Origin: Pisolithus tinctorius
Taxonomy: Eukaryota; Basidiomycota; Agaricomycetes; Boletales; Pisolithaceae
NCBI GenBank assembly: GCA_024663395.1
Contig: JANFAH010000007.1
Location: forward strand, 1,798,001-1,862,000
DNA length: 64,000 nucleotides
Reading direction: 5' to 3'
The position numbers and the translations under genes are program-made. Below the pieces are notes generated by a model, which did no database searches, had not been told where the DNA came from, and worked only from the letters and a program-made list of their open reading frames with translations. Positions 11,856 through 22,916 of the stretch are shown piece by piece; position 1 is the first letter of the stretch, and every line of letters starts with the position of its first letter.

Positions 11856-12423
11856 GCGGCACCGGCTGCTTGGGCAGCAGGGCATCGAAAAATGCTCGCA
11901 GGGTGTGTCCAACAGTGCGATCCATGCTGTCTCCACCTAACAATGTTTATCCACAGATGTAAGTAGCATAGAGGGGGAATACAGGGGGATGATATGTAAC
12001 GCTGAATATCGCAGTAGACACAAAGGTGTCTTATCGTACAGTGCGGAAATATGACATGAGGTGCACTCGAACTGAATCCTTTAATATCATATCAGACAAA
12101 GCAACATAAGTCCATACAGCGATGGGTTACGGCGCATGTAAAAACCCAAGTACATCCACCACACCGAGGTCGACCCACTTTCAAATTCAATGAAGACCTA
12201 CCACCATCCACACCACCCTCCAACCATCCCCGACAATGCTATGCCGCCATCAGTGATAGGCACGGTACGAATGGACATCACATGTACCATCACTTGTGTT
12301 GCTTGTGAGTGAAAAAAAACTCAGCCAGACTCATCTTCTACCTCTACAATGGCACTCCTTCTTTCAAGGAGCAAACCGCTGGAGCACAGTCAGTGAAATG
12401 AGCTTGGACATATGTGAGCCGAC
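11856..12423. other. Non-repetitive spacer, no gene seen
   Basis: Retains CpG dinucleotides, unlike the surrounding old transposons. I find no convincing open frame, tRNA or repeat. It may hold the 3' end of an exon on the plus strand at 11856-11960, but nothing supports a product. Confidence 0.4.
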
Positions 12424-13359
12424 CTACGACTGATCATCAATTACGAGCATGCGTGGGTGTTGGAACGCGGTCTCCAACCCACAGACCACACCTCCCAAAG
12501 TCCAGTGTAGGTCCAGGAAGCCCAGATGTCCGAAAAATTCAGGCTGTGAGATGCTGACGTGCGGAAATGTTTCAGGATCGACCCACATACAGCCTCCATC
12601 CGTCATGGAGCATGTTTTATTGCGACACGCATACCTGAACCTATGAGACATGACACACGGTTTGAATGCGAAACCACATGCCATGTATTTTCGCAGCGGG
12701 GCAATGGCCTTGCGGTGCAGTCCTCCATCATAAAGGAGCGATGGATTGACATGAGAGCGCGCGCGCAAAGTAAGAGCTGGATATGCACAGAAGATGCGAT
12801 CTGCGGTGACAAAGTTCATTACAGCGGTTGTATGAAATTGGAAGACAGGTGTGATGGATGCTGCATTCACGGAGACGATGACATCAATCTTGTAGCATCC
12901 CTTCGAGAATGCAAGTACAGAATGGATGGAAGTTCCTGCGTACTCAGCGACATCGTCTGAAACAGGCAGCTGCAGACGATATCCCTGAGCATCCAAAAGA
13001 CAGGCGATTAGCGACCGCAACCGAAAGGGGACATAAATGTCGAGGTTGGAGGGGTGCCACAAAGAACAATAAATATCATTAGCGGGCAATAAAAGATGCA
13101 ACGCCATGGATCCTGAGACAACTCCATCACAGGAGCGCAGGATGTCACGCAGGTCATTTGGGTTAGCAAAAAAACCCCGCCCCATGTTTTGAATGCGAAG
13201 CCTGAGGTGTTGCTGTGCCACCTCCGTGTGAGCACGGCATGTCAACGCGAGATTGAACATGCCAAGAAGGTCGCAATGGCCTAGAATCTCGTTGACGATA
13301 TCCAAGTATGAGGGCGTCGTGCCCCACTGGGGGGCCATGAAGTTGATTGCAGTGGACAT
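12424..13359 (-). CDS. Hypothetical F-box-like basidiomycete protein (311 aa)
   Basis: An uninterrupted 311-codon frame. The N-terminus (about residues 15-50: YLDIVNEILGHCDLLGMF..LTCR) resembles an F-box-like helical start. It is followed by VSGSMALHLLLP (about residue 80) and SNLDIYVP (about residue 103). Such SGS-x-ALxxLLP plus LDIYVP proteins are a lineage-expanded family in mushroom-forming fungi. The G-S and D-x-Y spacing faintly recalls a nucleotidyltransferase fold, but I cannot assign an activity. It is the only gene here that looks like normal host sequence: CpG-rich, no stops, no transposon domain. It is flanked by LTR G and truncated Gypsy-A. It could be a recent paralogue carried into the repeat cluster. 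Confidence 0.6.
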   Translation of the reverse strand: MSTAINFMAPQWGTTPSYLDIVNEILGHCDLLGMFNLALTCRAHTEVAQQHLRLRIQNMGRGFFANPNDLRDILRSCDGVVSGSMALHLLLPANDIYCSLWHPSNLDIYVPFRLRSLIACLLDAQGYRLQLPVSDDVAEYAGTSIHSVLAFSKGCYKIDVIVSVNAASITPVFQFHTTAVMNFVTADRIFCAYPALTLRARSHVNPSLLYDGGLHRKAIAPLRKYMACGFAFKPCVMSHRFRYACRNKTCSMTDGGCMWVDPETFPHVSISQPEFFGHLGFLDLHWTLGGVVCGLETAFQHPRMLVIDDQS

Positions 13360-14624
13360 CGATTAGCCCTGCCCCCCTCATGCGACGCAAGCATTTGTAT
13401 TCCAATCTAATAGGAGATCAGCATAGGAGTGCTGAGGGGCAGGGTGCGAGTTTACAATAGGGGATGGAATGGCGCGAGAAGGACACCATCGATGGTCATG
13501 ATATCAGCCTTCAAGGGGGGGGGGGGAGGGGGTGGCAACTGCTGAGCGCTATCTTCAAAGGACCAAGTACATTACAAGCAATTGAAGCGCTTTGCGGCAG
13601 TCCAAATGTTGTGCTAGTGGTGGCCGAACGTGTGCACCGAGTTTCCTAAAGGGTAAGGATGGATGGCCAGTCTCCACATGCAATGTAGTCAATTCAAAGG
13701 CAAGGGTGAACATAATACACCAGAAACACGTCAACGAAGGCTTGCATTCCAAATCCCCAGGAATGGACGTCCCCCCTCGCATCCTGATGGCATCGACATC
13801 GACCTTGACAGCCTCAACCACAACATAAGCCACCAAACCAACCTTTCATCTTACCCACTGCTACGGAGTCTCCAATGTGTCAATGGATGGATAACGCCGG
13901 TCGACACTACAAAGAGCATGAGTTCATGTGTCAAAGCACGAGGAGGCAGGCCTACATGTCCAACACTTCCAAGAGATTGGCAATCTCATCCTCAGGACAA
14001 ATATTGAGAGGACGGCCGTTATCAGCAACCCGGATGAATATGTACATGGCACTGTCACAGTCCTCCACATGACGCAGCCAATCAAAGTACACGATGTAGA
14101 TGTCGTTGTCTACACGGACATGTGTCGAATCAATCATGGAGTCAGGGGGGAATAGGTTATGTACGTCGATGATTTCCACATGGCACCAGGTGCAAGCACA
14201 AACACTTACAGCGAGAGGGCTGGAGCTGGAACCTATAACAAACGCCCAGACATGAAATGGCGGGCTTCCTCATGAGACACTGTTCATCGTGGGTGGAATT
14301 TAGAGATGGCTGCGACGTGGAGGGCTGTGGGGGAGAACGAATACATACCCATGTGTAGAGGGGGGCCCCCTCTTGTCATACATAAGGGGGGGCCGTCAAT
14401 GCAACCTGCAATAAGTCGGGGTGATGAGATAGGCTCGCTCGGAGAATGCAGGTGCTCACCTCGGACACATGCCCCCAATGCAAGATGAGGGTCAGGCAAC
14501 GTCCACCCATGCAAGTGCCTCCCGTCGATGCGCATGGCAATAGTTCGGAGTTGCAGGACTGCTGAGTACAGAGCTGAGACCCAATTTACAATATTTGTGG
14601 CTGACCAAAAAAGCGTTACGAATT
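13360..14624. other. CpG-retaining region with short frames, no assigned gene
   Basis: The minus-strand frame 14179-13952 (75 codons) contains NDIYIVYFDWLRHVEDC and may be an exon of a gene related to the neighbouring 311-aa one, but I recognise no domain. A G-rich run (13516-13530) and a G/C palindrome at about 14360-14375 are present. No transposon ends were identified. The right limit is the 3' truncation of Gypsy-A at about 14625; the exact junction is uncertain. Confidence 0.4.
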
Positions 14625-17600
14625 TCAGGGTGCAGTGACCTTGTAAACAAGGTGATGGCAGAGGTTGGTATGGGCCAGGTTTGTGTGGATAGTGTTCATG
14701 GAAAGTGGATACTATGTCTGAAGTGTGATCTAGCTCAGTTGCAAGCAACCAAGAGGTTTCTTTGTTGGTGTTCTCATAACCAGCCCAGTGGACTAGATAC
14801 AAGAGTTGGCAGTGGTGGTGGCAGCAGTCCACCTTAGAGTCGAGTATATCCGACACTTCATACTCAAGGTCGCCATCAACATCCACTGGCAGAGGTGGAG
14901 GCTGATGTCAGTTTGGGAAAGGGTTAGCCACAGTGGCTTCCAGTTGTGAGACATGGAAGACTGGATGTACCGAGCACATAGAGTCAGGGAGCTTAAGGGT
15001 GACAGAATGTGTACCTGGCCTGGCCAAGATGGTGAACAGACCTAAGTACTTTTTGGAGAGTTTTTCTGAAGGACAAGTGGAGCGGAAGTACTTGGCTTTG
15101 ATGTAGGCCTATTCTCCAACCTTAAACTCAGGCAGAGGTATGTGCTTGGCATCTGCTGGACCCTGGTAGTGCTGCTGAGTGGTGGACATTTTGGAGCAGA
15201 GGAAATCATGAAGGGCAGAGAGCTCAACAACATAGTCATGAGCCCTTGGAGAAGTGAAGTCTTGGTCAGGGACCACAGACAGGTTTGGATGGTATCCCTT
15301 GTTAGTGAAGAAGGGAGAAACTCCAGTAGTTGCACTTGGTGCATTGTTGAAAGCGAACTCCGCTAGAGGTAACAGCTCAGCCCAGTTGTCTTGTTGGTAG
15401 TTGCAGTAGACACAGAGGTACTGTTCAAGGGTCTGGTTCATTTGCTTGGTCTGGCCATCGCCTTCTGGGTGGTAACCCGAAGTGAAGTGAAGACACATGT
15501 CAAGGGCCTTTCCTAAAGAGTGGAAGAAGTGTGAGACAAACTCAGGACCTCTGTCAGAGGTGACATTAGCTGGAACTCCATGCTTGGAGAAGACATGGGT
15601 TAGGAAGAGCTTAGCGAGTTCAGCAGAGGTGATGGAGTCATGGGTGGGGATGAACACTGCTTGTTTTGAGAGGCAGTCCACTACCATGAGTATGGCAGAG
15701 TAGCCATTGGAGTTGGGGAGGTGCTCAATGAAGTCCATGGAGATGGAGTTCCAAGGTCTCTCTGGGACAGGGAGTTGCTTCAGTAGACCATAGGGGTGGT
15801 GGCATGGAGTTTTGCTCCATCCACAGGTGGTGCAAGACCTGACATATTCTTTCACATTGGAGTGGAGGTTAGGCCACATGTAGTCCCTGCAGATGAGTTC
15901 TAGGGTGCAGTTTTGCCCAAAATGGCCTGCTAGAGGATGATCATGCTTGAACCAAAGCACTCAAAGGTGGAGGTCATCAATGTCAGGGACAAAGATGTGA
16001 CTGTCAAGGTGGAGTAGACTGTCAGAGTCCAGGGACCACCAAGGCTTAGTCAGAGTTGGAAGATGGCTGGCGGAGAAAGGGTTGGATGGTAGGGTGGAGA
16101 TGATGTTGGAGTGCAAGCACTCAACATCAAAGACCATGGCAGTGTGGAGTACAGGTGCCATGAGGGTGGTGGTACAGAGGGATGATGCAAGTTGCTCCTG
16201 TGTAACCATTGGGTGGAGATTGTGAGGATTTACCTGCGCAGAGTCCCTATCCCCCCCTTTTGGGTAGACATCCCAATGTTGTGTGAGTGCGTCTGGTTTG
16301 GCTCCTAAGCAGCCAGGTCAGAAGTGGATGGAAAGGTTAAACTGTGAAAGGTACTCCAACCAGTGGGCCTGTTGACAAGTGAGAACCTTAGAGGTGGAAA
16401 AATACTCAAGGTTTTTGTGGTCTGTCACCACATCGACAGGTAAGGCAGAACCTTCTAGGTAATGCCACCAATGGCAGAAAGCCTCGAAGATAGCCAGCAG
16501 CTCCTTGTCATGGGTATCATAGTTGAGATCTGGTGCGGTCATGGTGCAGGAGTAGAAAGCAACTGGGCAGAGTTCACCATCAGAGCAGGTGATTGACAAA
16601 ATGCCAGCAATGGCATAGTCGGAGGCATCGGTTTCCACTGTAAGTGGAGTGTCAGGGACCCAGTGTGTGAGGACAGGAGCAGAGCTGAAGGCATCCTTCA
16701 GGTGGAGGAAAGCAGAGTGGCACTCCTTGGAAAAGTTCCAAGGAGCACCCTTTCATGTGAGGCAAGTGAGTGGAACAACAATGTCAGAGTAGTTATTAAT
16801 GAATTGTCTGTAGAAATTTGTGAAACCAAGGAAAGACTGGATGTCTTGCACCTTCCACAGCTCAGGCCAGTCATGGACTGCCTGAACCTTCTTGGCAGAC
16901 ATGGTGAGACCAGAGGGAGAAAGAACATAACCGAGGTACTCGACGGAGTTGGAGTGAAACTCACACTTCTCTGGCTTGGCATAAAGACCATGCTTTTGAA
17001 GGCAGCAGAGTACCTCTTTTACATGTTCATGGTGCAACTCCATGTTCTGCAAGTAAATTAGGATGTCATCGAGGTATACCATGACACAGACATCAAGCAT
17101 GTCTGCAAAGATGCTATTGACAAACTGCTGGAAGGCCACAGGCATGTTAGTCAGACCAAATGGCATTACCTGCCACTTGTAAGAACCATAATGAGTGCGG
17201 AAAGCCATTTTCCATTCATCTCTGTCTGCAATGCAGACTAGATGATAGGCATGGTGGAGGTCGATCTTGGTGTAGACTTTAGTGCAGCTTGGGGAGTCAA
17301 GTAGGTCAGAGATGAGTGGCAGTGGATAGCGATCCTTTTTTGTGATTTTGTTGAGTCCTCAATAGTCTATGCAGAGGCAGAGTGAACTGTCCTTCTTCTT
17401 TACAAAGAGGACAGGGGCACCGTGAGCAGAGGTGGACTGTTTGATGAAACCGTAGCCAAGATGCTTGTCAATGAAGGTGTGGAGAGCTTCAAGCTCTGGT
17501 GGAGAAAGAGAGTAGATTGTGCTGATGGGCAGAGAGGCTCCTTCCTTGAGGTCGATCTTAAGATCAAATGAGTGGTGTGGCAGAAGTTCTGTGGCCTTGT

Positions 17601-18294
17601 CTTTACTAAAGACATCGGCAAACTCATGATACTCAGGAGGAACCAAGGAGAGGTCAGGAGGTGGAGAAGAAGCAGAGGATGCATGAAGCTTCACATCACC
17701 AGTGGAGAGCTGTAAGCAGAACTGTCTAGAGCCAGGGAGAGCACAGGTTCTGACATATGCAGCAGCATTGATGAGTGAGACGAGCAGAGTGGAGCATGGC
17801 GAGTCTGTTGGAGGTGCAGTCAGAGCTGCAAATGGAGTGGAGGTTGCAGCAGAAGATGACAAAGGCACCTGGGGTGTTGGCATTCCCTGTAATGATGGTT
17901 TGAACAATATACTGCCCAGTACCCAGTCAATTGATGGATTGAAATGGGTGAGCCAGTTGTGTCCTAATACCAGCAAACATGAAGAATCCAACAGAGTAAT
18001 ATAAAATGAAACAGAATTGACATTGCTGGAAGGAAAGCAGAGGGAAAGATCTACTTCTTGGGAAATGACAGCATTTGTACTACCATTGAACAAGTGGAGT
18101 GGAATTGGCAGAGAAATGGAGGAAACAGGAATGGCATACTTTTTGATTATAGACAGGTCTACAAAACAATGAGAAGAGCCAGAATCGATCAACACAGAAA
18201 CAGTATCAACAGAATAGTCAAGAAGAGTTACAGATGGAAGTAAAGAATTGGGACTAGAAAGAGCAGACACATTGAGTCGGATGTCCAGTTGCAC
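14625..18294 (-). pseudogene. pol: Gypsy-A pol (protease, RT, RNase H, integrase, chromodomain)
   Basis: A chromovirus-type Ty3/Gypsy pol. In order on the minus strand: retropepsin (LIDSGSSHCFVD, about 18190), RT with VYLDDILIY (about 17080), RNase H (ETDASDYAIAG, DKELLAIFEAF), integrase zinc finger (HDHPLAGHFG..CTTCGWSK) and core (ISMDFIEHLP; TSDRGPEFVS). It ends in a chromodomain (VSDILDSK..YLVHWAGYENTNKETSW). The catalytic Glu position of integrase reads Lys (GQTKQMNQTLEQ), a G-to-A change. At least five stops (e.g. near 17358, 16752, 16317, 15960, 15108) break an otherwise full-length frame. Stops and losses are mostly C-to-T/G-to-A. No 3' LTR follows, so the element is truncated near 14625. 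Confidence 0.9.
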
Positions 18295-18347
18295 ACAGTT
18301 AGGATCAATGCTTCCTCCAGGCTGTGTGAGCTCCCTGGAGGAGTGGA

Positions 18348-19509
18348 CTAATTTTTTGGCTCTGCCTTCTCTGCAGGTGGAGTAGGTGGAGTTCCAGCCA
18401 TAGCTGCACAGGCTTTGGCTGCATGGGAGGTGGACTTGGGACAGTCCTTGGTGGAGTGGCCAGCCTTGCCACAGAAGAGGCAGAGGTTGTTCTTCATCCT
18501 GTGCTGGTGTTCAGTGGAGGTGAGTTTGCCATCCTTGCCCAGAAGATGGGCAATATTGGACTTGGGTGGACCTTTCTGTTTGCCCTTGCCCTTGGTGTCA
18601 GACTTTGGAGTGGAGGAGGAGGAGGACAATTTAGTTTTATTGTTGGAGTTGGAAGACTGCAACTTGTTGGAGGCAGACTTGGTGGTGTGCAAGATCTCTG
18701 CTTTGTGCTCCCAGTAGCATGCATCAATGGTCTGAGCAAGTTCATGGAGTTGTGCAAGGGTAGAAGGTTTTCTGATGTGAGTGATCTCATCCTTGATGTG
18801 GTCTGGAAGTCCACTATAGAAGTGGTGGCAGAGTGCACCAACACCATAGTCCTTGACCTGTGAAGCCCAGTGATTGAACTCCACAATGTATTTGGTAATC
18901 TGAGAGCCATCTATCATGGTGAGGTTCTCAAGTTGTTAGATGGCATCTGCTATGGCATCATGTGGACCAAAATTAGTTGTGAGCTCTTGTAAGAACTCAT
19001 GGTAGTCGTCCATCCAGAGCAGGTGGTCATAGTTGTTGGGATTTAGTAGGTCTGGCTCAGACCAAGCCAGAGCCATACCCTTGAGATAAGACTGAGTGAA
19101 GGTGACCTTGGCTCTGTTGGAGTGGAATGTGCAGGGGCAGTCTTGGAAGTTCAACTTGCATTGTATGAGGAACTTGTGGAGTTTCTTAGGGTCAGAGCCA
19201 TTGAAGGTGTCAGGCTTGTGGACTTTGGTTTTCAGAGCAGAGTCCCCAGTGCATGGACAGCTCTAGTGAGAGCTACAAGGGGATCCTCTGGCAGCTCAGC
19301 CAGGTCTTCAGGGATATCCCCATCACCACTGCCCCCGCTGTTGGGATCACCATCAGGATAATCAGGGTTGGGGTCAGGTCCATCATCTCAGTTACAAGGA
19401 GGCAGAGTATGGAAGGCTGATGGGTGGAGGTCAGAGCGACCAGCTTGTGAAGCACTTTCACCTTCAGCATGAGAGCAGCATTGAGCAGAGAAAGATTGGA
19501 ATTGTTCAA
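18348..19509 (-). pseudogene. gag: Gypsy-A gag
   Basis: Acidic N-terminal region (about 19400-19280), then the capsid core: KVTFTQSYLKGMALAW in 19154-18936 and ITKYIVEFNHWASQVKDYG..HFYSGLPDHIKDE in 18917-18348. The C-terminus is a basic Ser/Lys-rich linker with a CCHC knuckle (CLFCGKAGHSTKDC). One stop separates the two capsid frames at about 18935. It is the same family as Gypsy-B gag but keeps 26 nt that both Gypsy-B copies lack between NFQD and the KV(T/I)F block. Confidence 0.85.
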
Positions 19510-19655
19510 TGACAGAAGGGAGTCAATGCAGATTAGCTAGCACTACAGCAAGGTTCTCAGCGACCTCTCTTTGAGATTGAGCTCAAGTTCTCATAATGGT
19601 GTAAGTTTCTCGGAGGACAGAAAATGAGATCATACAAGTGTGAGTACAAATATAC

Positions 19656-20390
19656 TGTCAAGTCTGGGCCTACTCCAACCAACTCTGACACTAAACAAGG
19701 TCTAGAGAGTGGTTTGGAAGCAAGTCCAACACAGGGAAGCAGAACTCCAACTAGCAGATTGTTGGCAGGAACAAAGACTGCTGAGACAAAGGCAGAGTGG
19801 AGTGAGGGTGTCAGGTTTAGCTCATGCACTACCCCCTTGCACAATCTCAGCCCTTGTATTTCAGAGGGAGAGTACAGACAGAGAGTCGGAGGTAACTCTG
19901 ACAGGCAGAAGTCAGAGACAGAAGGAGTAGGAACTAAGTTGATATTTGTACTGAGGAATGGTGGAGTATGATACATGCTTTTATACTACTATGGAGGTAC
20001 AGTAACTGGAATCAGAACTGACATATGGAGATCCAGAAATTTTCAAGTAAAAACTTCCTAGACAATGAATGAAGGGTAGATGGAGGACATACAAATGGAT
20101 AACATAGAACATCCAGAAAAGGAAACAGTCCAGGCACTGGACCATGCAGTGTGCATGCTGTGGAGTACCCGACTGTGTGCTGTCAGGGAGAAGTCCAAAG
20201 GTAGTCACATGACCCCTCAAAGAACAGTCCACCCGGTCCAGTAGGAGAGCAATACAAGTCCAACAGCAGTCAGAGTGGAGATGGTTTGTAGACGATAGAA
20301 GGTGGGCAGAGTTGGTGCAGAGTGAGCAAATGACCAGTGGAAAGAGGTGCAGAGTTAGTGATGATGCAGGATGAATGCATGGTCATGACA
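19656..20390 (-). repeat. LTR A (5' LTR of Gypsy-A)
   Basis: About 735 bp. The minus strand starts TGTCATGACCATGCATTC and ends GGACTTGACA. It matches the solo LTR at 47676-48389 and the LTRs inside the palindrome arms (36279-36946, 41852-42519). Flanked on the right by LTR I sequence, into which it inserted. Confidence 0.9.
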
Positions 20391-20810
20391 AGAAGAGAGT
20401 ATCTGAGGTGAGGGAGACACAGGATATGGTGAAGGTAGACATGCAGAAGGGGGGAGCCTATGGGTATGAAGGACAGCTTGTGAAATTTGGGGTGACAGGG
20501 GCAACCAGAGCTTTTTTAGAGATGTTTGGCATGGCTGACTGGTGACATGGTGGGGCAGTAGCTAGTTTGCAAAATTCTGGACCAGCTTATCAATGACTCT
20601 AGACAAGCAGAATTTTTGGATCAGCTTATTGATGACTTGGTGACACATTGAAGGTTGGGAGAAACTCTGAAGCCAAATGGGGGTGGGGAAAAGATGAGGC
20701 AATGTGCAGGAAGGATTCTGAAGGCATAGAATGACAGGGGCTTGTCACAGAGGCAGCAGAATTTATGGCAGTATCCTGTTTCAGCCTCAGGGAGTATATT
20801 GCTCCCTACA
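20391..20810 (-). repeat. LTR I fragment (minus)
   Basis: On the minus strand it starts TGTAGGGAGCAATATACTCC and follows LTR I (7713 downward), with an internal deletion after about 380 bp that jumps to a later LTR I segment. It is cut by LTR A at 20390. It lies head-to-head with the plus-oriented piece that starts at 20811. Confidence 0.75.
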
Positions 20811-21498
20811 CTGTCCTTCATACCCATAGGCTCCCCCCTTCTGTGTGTCTACCTTCCTGCCAGCTCCACTTTCCACCTGTACACATTCCCTTGTTCTGTT
20901 GGAAGATACCCCCTTGCCTTTGTTCAGTTTACCCTTGTTTACCACTCACTAGTCTATTTCATGTGCACCTGTACTTTGCTAACATCTGTCACTGTTCCCC
21001 TTATTTTCTGAGATTTTAGTTTGTCTGCCCCACCTTACTCTAGCTCATACCTATGCCCCATGTACTATATAATTCTGCTGTAGTGTTGGAAAAATAGCAC
21101 CCACTTTTAGAGTCACTATCTGTGTGTGTTTTATGAGTTCAAGAGTTCCCAGATTCTAAGAGCATCCATTGAGTCTACAGCATCTACAGTGTCTCCAGTG
21201 ATCTTCATGTCTCCTGCATCCCCCAGTCCATTGCACCATATCCCATGTCTCCCTTGCCTCAGATACATACTCTCTTCTCATCACATAACTGCTTCTTGGA
21301 ATTTTGAACACCTACCTAGCTGTCTCTCATGCATCCATAACCCTTCAGAATTAATTCCATGATCCTCACACATATTCCTCACACCTTCTAGTTTTATCCT
21401 CGACTCCTCCTTCCACTCAGCACCCCCTGGGGTGATCCTAGGGAATTCTCCCTACAGCCTTCCTCTAGCTGCACACTTCACAGAAGTCATGTCACACA
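20811..21498 (+). repeat. LTR I fragment (plus)
   Basis: It begins inside LTR I (CTGTCCTTCATACCCATAGG) and runs to the LTR end GTCACACA at 21498. The first 45 bp are an inverted copy of 20431-20476. It is followed by CTGG and Gypsy RNase H coding text. The LTR start is missing on this strand. Confidence 0.75.
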
Positions 21499-21690
21499 CT
21501 GGTTGCCATCTATTCCTGGACTCTGACTGCCCTGGAGTTGAATTACAATACTCATGACAAGGAATTGCTTGCTATTTTTGAAGCCTTCTGGACTTGGTGC
21601 CACTACCATGAGGGCTCAGCCTCACTGGTGGACATTGTCACCAACCATGAGGACCTTGAGTACTTCTCTACTTCTAAAGTACTCACATTT
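21499..21690 (+). pseudogene. Gypsy-B RNase H fragment
   Basis: About 190 bp coding for the RNase H stretch LNYNTHDKELLAIFEAF..EDLEYFSTSKVLTF, which matches 44580-44770 of the complete Gypsy-B. It begins at the LTR I end and stops where Gypsy-L sequence starts at about 21691. Confidence 0.8.
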
Positions 21691-21917
21691 CTACAAAACT
21701 CAAGGTGTCTCACATACAGGCTGAAGTGGAATTACCACCAGAATATTGGGAGTTCTCAGTAGTCTTCTCTGAAGAAGAAATCCCTCTTCTGCCACATCAT
21801 GGTTTTCTTGACCACAAAATTTGCCTGAAACCCAGCTCCCAGCCAAAGAAGGGAGCCATCTATCTGCTGTCACTTGACAAGCTAAAAGCTCTTGATGAGT
21901 TTGTTGACAAAAATCTT

Positions 21918-22151
21918 AAATGTGGAAAGATTTGCCCATTGAAATCTTCACAGGCAGCACCTGTGTTTTTCATAGGGAAGAAAGATGGTAAAAGGAGACT
22001 CATCCAAGACTACCACATACTGTCATGACCATGAAAATGTGGAAAGATTTGCCCATTGAAATCTTCACAGGCAGCACCTGTGTTTTTCATAGGGAAGAAA
22101 GATGGTAAAAGGAGACTCATCCAAGACTACCACATACTGTCATGACCATGA
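21918..22151 (+). repeat. 117-bp tandem duplication across a pol/LTR junction
   Basis: 21918-22034 and 22035-22151 are two consecutive, visually identical 117-bp units. Each contains 103 bp of Gypsy-L pol followed by the first 14 bp of LTR E. The duplication therefore arose after LTR E inserted. Confidence 0.9.
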
Positions 22152-22916
22152 CATTGGCATAAGCCCCTAACACCTACTCTGCCCTCTCCCAGCATGTTCC
22201 CATGCTTCTCTGCCATCTTCCAACATGTTCCCACACTCCTCTGACCCTCCTGACACATCTCTGCACCTCTCTGAGGTACCCTGTCTACATTCCAACCAAC
22301 TCTGCTCACCTGTGCCTCCTCTGAGGCCTTGGTTGGCTCAGTGGAATGTTGGACTTGCAACCCTGCATTCTAGTTAGGGTTCTGCCCTTGTGTCAGTTTT
22401 TCTCCATTCTTTTGCTCCTTTGGTATTTATCCTCTCTCCCTCATTGTAGTAGTTCCCTTGTCTCAGTTAAAGTCCCTGTCATCCCTATCCTCTATCCCTT
22501 GTGTCAGAAGGACTGCTAACCTGTTATACATTTATTGGGTTGCATTATACACTGCACTGCCCTTGACCTACATCATATAAGGCTGCATAGTACTCTGATG
22601 TAATCAGTACAAATATTGACAATAAAGTCCCACTTCTGACTCCCTCTGAGTCCACTCTGGCTTTGAAATATGAGGGCTGAGCTTGCACAAGGGGGCAGCA
22701 CACTAGCTGAACCTGATGCCCTCTCATCCAACCTCCAACCTCTGACTCTGACCCCTGCCTCTGAAACTTTCCTCCATACTCTTCTGCTTACTGTCTGTTG
22801 CATATCTTGCCACCCAGTGGTTGGATTCACTTCAGACTTTGACTGCTGTACTCCACAGCTCAACCCACTCCTACTCCACCCTAAAAGGAAGTCAGGGGTG
22901 TTGTGTGACTTTGACA
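22138..22916 (+). repeat. LTR E (solo) in Gypsy-L pol
   Basis: About 779 bp from TGTCATGACCATGAC to GACTTTGACA. The termini match the TGTCA..TGACA class of LTRs A and B. Flanks are CATAC on the left and TGTAC on the right, which would be a 5-bp duplication with two transitions; this is not certain. The fragment at 399-576 is the same family. Confidence 0.75.

Noticed and set aside
14284..14886. A 200-codon chromodomain protein as an independent host gene
   Set aside because: The chromodomain is the normal C-terminus of Gypsy-A pol; the rest of the frame runs on by chance past the truncation.
22138..22916. LTR E as the 5' LTR of the Gypsy-L pol that follows
   Set aside because: The same pol reads on both sides of it, so it is an insertion within pol rather than the element's own LTR.
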